A model generated the notes under the pieces. That model was not told where the DNA came from. It saw only the letters and a list, made by a program, of their open reading frames with translations, and did no database searches. The position numbers were made by a program, and so were the translations under genes. 5,094 nt of DNA from Blautia sp. (GTDB taxonomy: Bacteria > Bacillota > Clostridia > Lachnospirales > Lachnospiraceae). Below, piece after piece: positions 1 through 4,919 of this stretch (its first letter is position 1; each line of letters opens with the position of its first letter). The stretch lies in contig JAFOJB010000184.1 in the NCBI GenBank assembly GCA_017420455.1, positions 1 to 5,094 of the forward strand. Reading direction: 5' to 3'.

Positions 1-1119
1 AATCTTTTCTCCGTGATGGATCATCAGATTCAGATGCGTCAGTACCTGCGTATGATCGTCGGAATACTCGAAAGCGACATCTTTGAAGCAGATATCCCCC
101 TTTGGATCCTTCAGCTCCACAGCGCCGTCATGACTGAAAATGTCGATATCCGAATCCATGATCTGCAGAAAGCGCTCAATTCCCGTCATTCCGCGCTGGA
201 ACTGCTCTGTAAACTCCACGATACGCCGGATCGTTGCGATCAGCATATTGACATACAGGACATAGACCACCAGATCCGGCGGCTGGATCCTGCCATGATA
301 CAGAAAAAGTCCGCCTGCCAGAATGACTGTCAGATACATGATCCCCTCAAAAATCAGGGTCACTGTCTTGAAGATTCCCATATACCAGTAGGTATCCTCC
401 TTGATTCCCAGAAATTTCAGGTTGTCCTTTTCAAATTTACCGATCTCGATCTTCTCATTGGCAAAGGCCTTCACGACACGCTGACCCAGGAGACTGTCCT
501 CGATCCGTGCATTCAGCTCCCCGATCTGGACTCTCTGATGCCGGAACGCGGCGCGCTGCCACCTGTTCACCCGCACACAGACATAGAGCATGAACGGAAT
601 GATCGCAAAAATAATGACCGTCAGAAGAAGATTGATCCGGGAAAGGAGAATGAAAGAAACAAAAGCCTTTACGGCGGCGATGAAAAACTCCTCCGGGCAG
701 TGATGCGAAAATTCCGTGACATCGAACAGGTCATTTGTGATGCGCCCCATGATCTGCCCTACCTTGGTATTATTATAAAAACGGTCGGAAAGCTGCTGCA
801 GATGTCCATAGGCATCCCGGCGCATATCTGTCTCGATCCTGGCGCCCATCACATGTCCGATATCGGCCATGTAAAAATTCGCCAGGCAGTCCACGATACG
901 CAGCAGAAAATAGACCAATGCCAGCCGCAGAATAAACGCGATGGTAAGCTGGTCAAAATGATACATTCCCATATTCGTCATCTGCCGGATGATCATGGGA
1001 AGGATCAGCTCGCACACCGTGGTAAGCGCCGCACAGAGAAGATCCCGGATCAGCGTCGGAAAGTAAGGTCTGTAATAAGGAACAAAACGTTTTAGAAGCT
1101 GCCCTGTTGAATATTCCAT
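1..1119 (-). CDS. ABC exporter half-transporter, fused permease/ATPase (3' end off window)
   Basis: Open from the ATG at 1119-1117 to the window edge, giving 373 residues with no stop. The product looks like a fused-type ABC exporter: an N-terminal six-helix permease followed by a nucleotide-binding domain. Hydrophobic helices are visible at about 28-48, 58-80, 148-182 (two helices) and 250-300 (two helices). Residues 104-137 (YGHLQQLSDRFYNN, then GQIMGRITNDLFDV) and 206-222 (IEDSLLGQRVVKAFANE) match the cytoplasmic coupling segments of the MsbA/LmrA-like exporter family. The ATPase domain begins near residue 342 (FKDVAFEYSDD, with Y352 as the likely A-loop aromatic). The window ends at HHGEKI, just before the expected Walker A, so catalytic competence cannot be judged. 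Start choice rests on a GGAGGG site 6 nt upstream. In Firmicutes such genes often occur in pairs forming heterodimers; a partner would lie to the left. The substrate cannot be told from sequence. It is divergent from the Hsp70-like operon. Confidence 0.93.
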   Translation of the reverse strand, partial: MEYSTGQLLKRFVPYYRPYFPTLIRDLLCAALTTVCELILPMIIRQMTNMGMYHFDQLTIAFILRLALVYFLLRIVDCLANFYMADIGHVMGARIETDMRRDAYGHLQQLSDRFYNNTKVGQIMGRITNDLFDVTEFSHHCPEEFFIAAVKAFVSFILLSRINLLLTVIIFAIIPFMLYVCVRVNRWQRAAFRHQRVQIGELNARIEDSLLGQRVVKAFANEKIEIGKFEKDNLKFLGIKEDTYWYMGIFKTVTLIFEGIMYLTVILAGGLFLYHGRIQPPDLVVYVLYVNMLIATIRRIVEFTEQFQRGMTGIERFLQIMDSDIDIFSHDGAVELKDPKGDICFKDVAFEYSDDHTQVLTHLNLMIHHGEKI

Positions 1120-1125
1120 AAGAAT

Positions 1126-1131
1126 CCCTCC
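1126..1131 (-). promoter_or_regulatory. Ribosome binding site of the ABC exporter gene
   Basis: GGAGGG on the minus strand, 6 nt before the ATG at 1119-1117. It fixes the start of the exporter. It lies immediately after the candidate attenuator T-tract (1134-1140), so the regulatory hairpins and this site are close together. Confidence 0.85.
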
Positions 1132-1133
1132 GG

Positions 1134-1193
1134 AACAAAACGCCTGTGTCACGGGAAAGTTCCCTGACAGGCATGTGGCGTGTGTCAGGGAAC
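1134..1193 (-). promoter_or_regulatory. Candidate attenuator: two mutually exclusive hairpins in the exporter leader
   Basis: Three related arms lie in the leader. Hairpin A is a perfect 11-bp pairing of GTTCCCTGACA (1159-1169) with TGTCAGGGAAC (1183-1193), with a 13-nt loop. Hairpin B pairs 1161-1172 with 1142-1156. On the minus strand this reads GCCTGTCAGGGA, loop ACTT, then TCCCGTGACACAGGC, with about 12 pairs and two bulges. Both hairpins use the middle arm 1161-1169, so they cannot form together. In the minus-strand transcript A comes first, and B is followed two bases later by TTTTGTT and then by the ribosome binding site. That is the order of an antiterminator followed by a terminator. 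Alternatively, the arms are binding sites for a dimeric regulator. The pairings are seen directly; the switching is inference. Confidence 0.55.
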
Positions 1194-1227
1194 CTGCCCC
1201 TGCAGCACACCCCTTGAAAGCACATAC

Positions 1228-1261
1228 AGTCCCCAGCCGATGAGACCGCGAACTGTAATAC
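1228..1261 (+). repeat. 34-bp imperfect direct repeat, copy 1 (near the exporter start site)
   Basis: Begins AGTCCCCAGCCGATGAG and matches the copy at 1342-1375 at 26 of 34 positions, in the same orientation, 114 bp apart. Flanking arms TACAGT (1225-1230) and ACTGTA (1252-1257) are perfectly complementary. The element lies within the first ~35 nt downstream of the predicted minus-strand start site (~1261), so it is positioned as an operator or a 5' leader hairpin. Confidence 0.65.
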
Positions 1262-1267
1262 GATTTC

Positions 1268-1296
1268 ATTATACATAGATTCCGGGAAGATAGCAA
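1268..1296 (-). promoter_or_regulatory. Sigma-A promoter for the ABC exporter
   Basis: On the minus strand, -35 TTGCTA (1296-1291), a 17-bp spacer and a consensus -10 TATAAT (1273-1268). The predicted start is near 1261, giving a leader of about 140 nt before the ATG. That is unusually long and contains repeat copy 1 and the two alternative hairpins. Confidence 0.75.
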
Positions 1297-1297
1297 G

Positions 1298-1326
1298 TTG
1301 CGATAAGGCGACAAATGGAGTATAAT
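1298..1326 (+). promoter_or_regulatory. Sigma-A promoter for the Hsp70-like operon
   Basis: -35 TTGCGA (1298-1303), a 17-bp spacer and a consensus -10 TATAAT (1321-1326). The predicted start is near 1333, giving a ~92-nt leader that carries repeat copy 2. Its -35 box is separated by one base pair from the -35 box of the divergent exporter promoter. The two polymerases would compete for overlapping DNA, or share one regulator. Confidence 0.8.
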
Positions 1327-1341
1327 ATACAGCAGTGTTAT

Positions 1342-1375
1342 AGTCCCCGGACGGTGAAACCGTGAACTGCAGCAC
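1342..1375 (+). repeat. 34-bp imperfect direct repeat, copy 2 (in the Hsp70-operon leader)
   Basis: Second copy of the element at 1228-1261 (26/34 identical). It contains a perfect hairpin ACGGT-GAA-ACCGT (1351-1363), with possible outer pairing of GCAGT (1332-1336) to ACTGC (1366-1370). It starts about 9 nt downstream of the predicted plus-strand start site. A separate small hairpin GCTG-GAAA-CAGC, with a GNRA-type loop, follows at 1380-1391. Confidence 0.65.
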
Positions 1376-1424
1376 AGTAGCTGGAAACAGCCGACAAGGA
1401 AGAAAAGGCGAGGGAGATGGGAAT

Positions 1425-2303
1425 ATGGAAAGGATGCAGGATCTTCTTGAAAAGGATAAGGAGAAACTGATCGGAGAACTGAGGAAGCAGCCAAACCCGG
1501 AGAAGGCGCAGAAAGTCCTGGAGGATCAGGTCGACCGGTGCCTTTACCTGTACAATGAACAGGAGGAGGAGGAACAGATCCGGACAGAAGCGGCCCGGAT
1601 GCTTCAGATGATCAAAGCCTCCTGCGCCTTTGTGGATACCATAGGGCAGACGAAAATATGGGAAAAAAGTGTTTCTGAAACAACGGCGGAGGAAAAAAAG
1701 ACCGACCAGGCCACCCTTCTTGGAGCGGCAGGACTGATCCTTGCGGCGGTAACGGCGGCAATCCTCCTTCTCACCAATGAAAATGCCGGCGTGGCACAGG
1801 TCCTGATCTGTCTCTTCTTTCTGACAGTATCCCTCCTTCTTGTCTACAGATCCGGAATCACGAAGAAAAACGGCAGCGCAGAGAAAGCAAAACGTGAACA
1901 ATATACAGAGAACCTGGTAGACGCGGCAAAGCTGTACCGGCTGCTGCATGCCTCGTTTCTGCAGGTTGATCAGGAACTGGACCAGATCAGGCTGTGGAGC
2001 GGATATGAAAAGGCCCGGAACGGAGAATCCGTTTCCGGGGAAGAGGGAGTCTCCGAGGAGGAGCTTGCGCTTATGGCGGATCTTCTGGAAGCCTCCTGCA
2101 GCGGCGACGGCGAATACGCACTGGAAAAGCTGGAGCAGCTGAAATTTTATCTTCACAGAAAACAGATTGATACAGTGGATTACGGCGAAGGAACCAGGGC
2201 ATATTTTGATGTCATGCCGTCCAGAAACAGCGGCACGATCCGTCCGGCCATGCTGAGGAACGGAAAGCTCCTGAAAAAAGGTCTTGCCGCTGGAGGAATG
2301 TAA
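1425..2303 (+). CDS. Two-helix membrane protein paired with an Hsp70-like ATPase
   Basis: A 292-residue protein that I do not recognise as a named family. The ATG at 1425 is chosen because AGGGAG (1411-1416) lies 8 nt upstream. The in-frame GTG at 1362 falls inside the repeat element and lacks such a site. Residues 1-95 are charged and helical, with an acidic run EQEEEEQ (45-51). Two hydrophobic helices follow at about 97-116 and 122-141, joined by a very short loop (TNENAGVA). Basic residues after the second helix (KK at 147-148, then KAKR) suggest both termini are cytosolic. Residues 155-245 are helical and partly coiled-coil-like. The conserved-looking tail FDVMPSRNSGTIRPAM...GKLLKKGLA (261-288) may be a docking or nucleotide-exchange-like element; its IRPAM recalls the end of GrpE, but this is weak. 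The stop codon directly abuts the ATG of the Hsp70-like gene, so co-expression and a physical partnership are likely. Exact role unknown. Confidence 0.88.
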   Translation: MERMQDLLEKDKEKLIGELRKQPNPEKAQKVLEDQVDRCLYLYNEQEEEEQIRTEAARMLQMIKASCAFVDTIGQTKIWEKSVSETTAEEKKTDQATLLGAAGLILAAVTAAILLLTNENAGVAQVLICLFFLTVSLLLVYRSGITKKNGSAEKAKREQYTENLVDAAKLYRLLHASFLQVDQELDQIRLWSGYEKARNGESVSGEEGVSEEELALMADLLEASCSGDGEYALEKLEQLKFYLHRKQIDTVDYGEGTRAYFDVMPSRNSGTIRPAMLRNGKLLKKGLAAGGM

Positions 2304-4214
2304 ATGGACAGATTTTACGGTTTTGATTTGGGAGACGCGGAAAGCGCGGTTTCCACCCTGAATAAACGGGATCAGGCAGTTCCGGAGATTCTTTCCGTGT
2401 CGGGAGAGAAAAGCTTTGTGACAGCCTTCGCCTGTCTTCGCACAGGAGAGATCCTGCTTGGAGAAAAGGCCTGCTACAGCGGCGAGGCAGTGAAAAGAAA
2501 GCTGCGTTTCAAAAGTGAATTTCTTAAGAATCCTTCCATCAGGAATGATATTCTTGTTTTTGCGAAAGCCGTGCTTATGGACCTGCAGCTTGGCGAAAAC
2601 CTCCGGCCGGATGAGGAAGCCGCTTTTTATATCGGATGTCCTGCCGGCTGGGATAAAAACGCCAGAGAACAATACCGGAATCTTTTTGAGATCGCAGGCT
2701 ATCCCCCGGTGAAGATCGTGTCTGAATCCCGGGCGGCCCTGGTCTCGGCATGCCAGTCACGGCACCTCCAGGTTGGCTACGATATCCTGGCAAAGCCGGT
2801 GCTTGTCATCGACATCGGTTCTTCTACTACAGATTTCGCCTATATCAACAGTGGGAAAGAAATTGAGATGCAGACGGCCGGGGAGGTCTCCCTTGGAGGC
2901 GGCATCATGGATGAACTTCTGCTTTCTGAATCGGTGGCGGCTTCCAGGAACCGGGAAGAGCTTCAGCGGATTTTCAGGGAGAGCGAACCCTGGAGGACCT
3001 ACTGCGAGTTCAAGGCAAGAAGGCTGAAGGAAAAATACTATTCCGATGAGGAATTCTGGGAGAAAAATGACTGCAGAGAATCCGTCATGATCTACTATGA
3101 CAAGCCGGTCCGCCTGACCATCCGCATGAACAGGGAAATGGCAGATAAGCTGGAAAATCAGGGCTGTGAAAGGCTTGAAGGAAAATCTTTCCGGGAGGTG
3201 TTCCAGAAAAGCATGGAAGCGGCAGGCGCTCATGTGGCGGGACGGCCGCCGGAGCTTCTGTTTCTGACAGGCGGCGTTTCGAAGCTTCCGAAAATCCGCG
3301 TCTGGTGCCGTGAGGCTTTTCCGGATGCAGTGGTCATCACCGGAACGGAGCCGGAATTTTCCGTATCCAGAGGCCTTGCCTATTGCGGCAGGATCGATGA
3401 GGAAATGCGGGAATTCCGGGCGGAGCTGGAGGAACTGAAGGCATCCAGTGTTGTGGAGGATGTGGTTCACGCCCATATCAGGGAACTGTACCGGGATGCG
3501 GTGAATTCCCTGGTGGAACCGGTGCTGCAGAACTGTGCCGTCCCGGTGTTCGAGAGATGGCGGGACGGAGAAATCAGGAGGCTCAGCGATACGGATCAGG
3601 AACTGCAGGATGAGGTTTCCGCCTGGCTGCGGAGCGATGCTGCCCATCAGGTGCTGGTAAAACCGGTTTCCAGATGGCTGAAAACCGTGGCAGGGGAGCT
3701 GGAGGAATATACGGTTCCCATCTGCGCCAGGCACCATGTCCCTTATACAGCCCTTGATCTGACTTCCTTCCTGGCTTTGTCGGAGCTGGACATCCGGATC
3801 GACGCGAAAAACATCTTTGCGGTGGAGGAGGTCACACTCATGATCGATTCGATCATCTCCATCGTGGTAGGGCTTCTCTGCGGCGGAAGCGGGATCACCC
3901 TGATCGCCAGCGGACCTACCGGTATCGTGGCCGGTGTGCTCCTTTCGCTGATCGTCCTGATCCTCGGCAAAGGAAAAATGGAGGAAGCCCTTCTGAATGT
4001 GAATCTTCCCAGGACAGTGCGGAAAATGATTCCCGGATCTTCCTTCCGGAAACGGCTGAAGCCGCTGGGCAGTAGCGTCCGGCAGACGCTTTTTGAGAGC
4101 CTTGAGAAAGATAAGAACGAGCAGATTACCGAGAGGATGGTAGGGGATATTTCAGAGCAGATCGAGCTTTGCCTGACGAAAATGGCTGAGGTGGTGGAAA
4201 TCCCTCTGGGCTGA
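2304..4214 (+). CDS. Hsp70-family (DnaK-like) ATPase with a C-terminal hydrophobic helical domain
   Basis: A 636-residue protein. Residues 1-365 carry the actin/Hsp70 ATPase motifs in order: phosphate-1 FYGFDLGDAESAVS (4-17), which lacks the usual threonine pair of DnaK; a segment like DnaK's PAYF..EP region, IGCPAGWDKNAREQYRNLFE through IVSESRAALVSA (110-149); phosphate-2 VLVIDIGSSTTDFAYI (166-181); GGGIMDELL (198-206); and the adenosine motif LLFLTGGVSKLPKIR (318-332), with VSRGLAYCG (354-362) closing the fold. The beta-sandwich peptide-binding domain of DnaK is not recognisable. Instead, residues 366-510 are mainly helical. Residues 511-555 hold two glycine-containing hydrophobic stretches, then come a basic stretch (570-587) and a final helix region. 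The start is set by GGAGG (2292-2296), 7 nt upstream inside the end of the preceding gene. ATP-driven conformational switching at the membrane with the upstream two-helix protein is inferred; the client is unknown. This is not the housekeeping DnaK: there is no dnaJ, grpE or hrcA here and no C-terminal DnaK lid. Confidence 0.9.
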   Translation: MDRFYGFDLGDAESAVSTLNKRDQAVPEILSVSGEKSFVTAFACLRTGEILLGEKACYSGEAVKRKLRFKSEFLKNPSIRNDILVFAKAVLMDLQLGENLRPDEEAAFYIGCPAGWDKNAREQYRNLFEIAGYPPVKIVSESRAALVSACQSRHLQVGYDILAKPVLVIDIGSSTTDFAYINSGKEIEMQTAGEVSLGGGIMDELLLSESVAASRNREELQRIFRESEPWRTYCEFKARRLKEKYYSDEEFWEKNDCRESVMIYYDKPVRLTIRMNREMADKLENQGCERLEGKSFREVFQKSMEAAGAHVAGRPPELLFLTGGVSKLPKIRVWCREAFPDAVVITGTEPEFSVSRGLAYCGRIDEEMREFRAELEELKASSVVEDVVHAHIRELYRDAVNSLVEPVLQNCAVPVFERWRDGEIRRLSDTDQELQDEVSAWLRSDAAHQVLVKPVSRWLKTVAGELEEYTVPICARHHVPYTALDLTSFLALSELDIRIDAKNIFAVEEVTLMIDSIISIVVGLLCGGSGITLIASGPTGIVAGVLLSLIVLILGKGKMEEALLNVNLPRTVRKMIPGSSFRKRLKPLGSSVRQTLFESLEKDKNEQITERMVGDISEQIELCLTKMAEVVEIPLG

Positions 4215-4288
4215 ACGAAGAACGGTGCATTGCAGCCAGATATTGTGGTGCGAAACAGGGCAGAAAGACCGTTCGGCGGAACGATGTC

Positions 4289-4334
4289 TCTTACACTGGA
4301 ATCCTATATGATCTTACACTGGAATCATATAGGA
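4289..4334. repeat. Composite repeat: 15-bp direct repeat interleaved with an 11-bp inverted repeat
   Basis: TCTTACACTGGAATC occurs identically at 4289-4303 and 4312-4326, with a 23-bp period. Overlapping it, TCCTATATGAT (4302-4312) and ATCATATAGGA (4324-4334) are perfect complements around an 11-nt loop. The element lies between the Hsp70-like stop codon and the terminator. A short hairpin CGTTC-GGCG-GAACG sits just before it at 4270-4283. That left arm can alternatively pair with 4220-4226 (GAACGGT with ACCGTTC). It may be a 3'-end RNA structure, a protein-binding site or a remnant of a small mobile repeat; no transposase accompanies it. Confidence 0.7.
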
Positions 4335-4345
4335 ACCGGCGCAGA

Positions 4346-4392
4346 AAAACAGGCTGTGAAACGGGAATCAGACCCGGTTCACAGCCTGTTTT
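4346..4392. terminator. Bidirectional intrinsic terminator between convergent genes
   Basis: AACAGGCTGTGAA (4348-4360) pairs perfectly with TTCACAGCCTGTT (4378-4390). Two further A-T pairs lie outside. An inner CGGG/CCCG stem sits past one mismatch, around a short loop. On the plus strand the stem runs into TTTT (4389-4392), ending the Hsp70-like operon. On the minus strand it runs into TTTTT then C, ending the small gene at 4439-4696. The T-tract is slightly better on the minus strand. Confidence 0.92.
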
Positions 4393-4414
4393 CAGTATCT
4401 GGAAGATCCGGAAA

Positions 4415-4431
4415 CAGAGCATCCTGCTCTG
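4415..4431. other. Small perfect hairpin just past the stop of the 85-residue gene
   Basis: CAGAGCA (4415-4421) and TGCTCTG (4425-4431) form a 7-bp stem with a 3-nt loop, 7 bases beyond the minus-strand stop codon. There is no T-tract, so it is probably not a terminator by itself. It may protect the 3' end of the transcript. The effect is inference. Confidence 0.5.
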
Positions 4432-4438
4432 CGTGGAC

Positions 4439-4696
4439 TCAGATGGAATTTACGAAGGTCATTCCGTAGAGAACTTCCATGGCTTTGCGGATTTCGTCCT
4501 TCATGCCGCGGCAGGCGGAAGCTTCGTCCTCATAGTGGGTAAGACCGATTTTTTCTTTATGCTCACTGAAGAAAACGTCCCAGCCGCTGCCGGACTTCTG
4601 CAGGCAGATCCTGTTGTGATGCTTGCCGCCAATCTTGTAAAGCTTGGATGGAACGAGATGTTCCTGAAAATATTCTTTTAATTCCTGTCCGGTCAT
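4439..4696 (-). CDS. Small cytosolic protein, immunity-protein-like hypothetical
   Basis: An 85-residue soluble acidic/basic mixed protein with no signal peptide or membrane helix. The ATG at 4696-4694 is chosen because GGAGG lies 5 nt upstream (4706-4702). The frame stays open further upstream, but any upstream ATG would lie before the -10 box. The chain starts MTGQELKEYFQEHLVPSKLY, continues with GKHHNRICLQKSGSGWDVFFSE, and ends in EDEASACRGMKDEIRKAM followed by a short tail. The pattern of a GW-D/E-V-F/Y-F/Y-SE core followed by an E-x-EA-C helix recalls small hypothetical proteins often found beside polymorphic toxins as immunity proteins. I recall this from family patterns and could not verify it. 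No toxin gene is seen in the window, so if it is an immunity protein it is an orphan here or its toxin is outside. It is monocistronic, with its own promoter and terminator. Confidence 0.82.
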   Translation of the reverse strand: MTGQELKEYFQEHLVPSKLYKIGGKHHNRICLQKSGSGWDVFFSEHKEKIGLTHYEDEASACRGMKDEIRKAMEVLYGMTFVNSI

Positions 4697-4699
4697 AGT

Positions 4700-4706
4700 C
4701 TCCTCC
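4700..4706 (-). promoter_or_regulatory. Ribosome binding site of the 85-residue gene
   Basis: GGAGGAG on the minus strand. The GGAGG core ends 5 nt before the ATG at 4696-4694. It decides the start against the longer open frame reaching 4873. Confidence 0.85.
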
Positions 4707-4759
4707 GTTTCTCTCCCCGCAGTGTATAAAGCCCCTGTGGAAAGCAATTTTACGCTGTC

Positions 4760-4810
4760 CGAAACCTGGCTGATAATTCCCGGAAGATGCAGAACAACAT
4801 CCCGGTTTCG
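4760..4810 (-). other. Possible long-range stem in the leader of the 85-residue gene
   Basis: CGAAACC (4760-4766) and GGTTTCG (4804-4810) are complementary. Two more G-C pairs follow inside one mismatch, enclosing a loop of about 33 nt. The stem lies in the ~140-nt untranslated leader. No known riboswitch class is recognised; the pairing could be fortuitous. Confidence 0.3.
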
Positions 4811-4821
4811 ATCATTACAGC

Positions 4822-4842
4822 ATGTAGTTTTTAAAACTACAT
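4822..4842. promoter_or_regulatory. Palindromic operator candidate over the start site
   Basis: ATGTAGTTTT (4822-4831) and AAAACTACAT (4833-4842) form a perfect palindrome around a single central T. It begins 2 bp past the -10 box of the promoter at 4845-4873 and covers the predicted start (~4838). This is the classic placement for a dimeric repressor. I cannot assign the regulator; none is encoded in the window. Confidence 0.65.
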
Positions 4843-4844
4843 TA

Positions 4845-4873
4845 ACTATAACACAGGATTCCATGAAAATCAA
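4845..4873 (-). promoter_or_regulatory. Sigma-A promoter for the 85-residue gene
   Basis: On the minus strand, -35 TTGATT (4873-4868), a 17-bp spacer and -10 TATAGT (4850-4845). The start is predicted near 4838, inside the palindrome at 4822-4842, leaving a leader of about 140 nt. Confidence 0.7.
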
Positions 4874-4890
4874 TAGCGGAAATCAGTTTT

Positions 4891-4915
4891 GGAGAAAAGA
4901 GAGGAGAAGAGGGGA
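4891..4915. other. 25-bp homopurine/homopyrimidine tract
   Basis: All 25 bases on the plus strand are A or G. On the minus strand this is a C/T-only stretch directly after the stop codon of the gene ending at 4920. No hairpin terminator follows that gene, so this unstructured pyrimidine tract could take part in Rho-dependent ending. That role is inference. Confidence 0.35.
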
Positions 4916-4919
4916 CGGT

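Noticed and set aside
13..1095. 360-codon open frame on the plus strand
   Set aside because: It is antisense to the clear ABC exporter. Its peptide is rich in His, Asp, Gln and Ile with no domain pattern, and it has no ribosome binding site.
953..1375. 140-codon minus-strand frame covering the divergent promoter region
   Set aside because: It overlaps the exporter start in another frame. Its two similar internal segments (LQFTVSPSGDY and LQFAVSSAGDC) are simply the 34-bp DNA repeat being translated.
1225..1375. Known riboswitch in the divergent leaders
   Set aside because: Segments faintly recall cobalamin, SAM or TPP consensus pieces, but the full conserved cores are absent and the two copies lie antisense and sense relative to their transcripts.
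1362..1424. GTG start adding 21 residues to the two-helix protein
   Set aside because: It lies inside the repeat/hairpin with no ribosome binding site. The ATG at 1425 has AGGGAG at good spacing.
1338..2672. 444-codon minus-strand frame opposite the two-helix protein
   Set aside because: Low-complexity Phe/Leu/Cys/Arg-rich antisense shadow with no start signal. The plus-strand genes have coherent motifs.
2757..3737. 326-codon minus-strand frame opposite the Hsp70-like gene
   Set aside because: Antisense to the conserved ATPase motifs, and the composition is typical of a shadow frame.
4289..4334. CRISPR array or insertion-sequence end
   Set aside because: Only two short repeat copies with an 8-bp gap and no cas or transposase gene; no target-site duplication could be identified.
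4230..4681. Two short plus-strand frames (4230-4469 and 4433-4681)
   Set aside because: The first runs through the interleaved repeat and the terminator stem. The second is antisense to the 85-residue gene.
4697..4873. 59-residue N-terminal extension of the 85-residue protein
   Set aside because: It would start upstream of the -10 box. The extension crosses the palindrome and lacks protein character, while the ATG at 4696 has a strong ribosome binding site.
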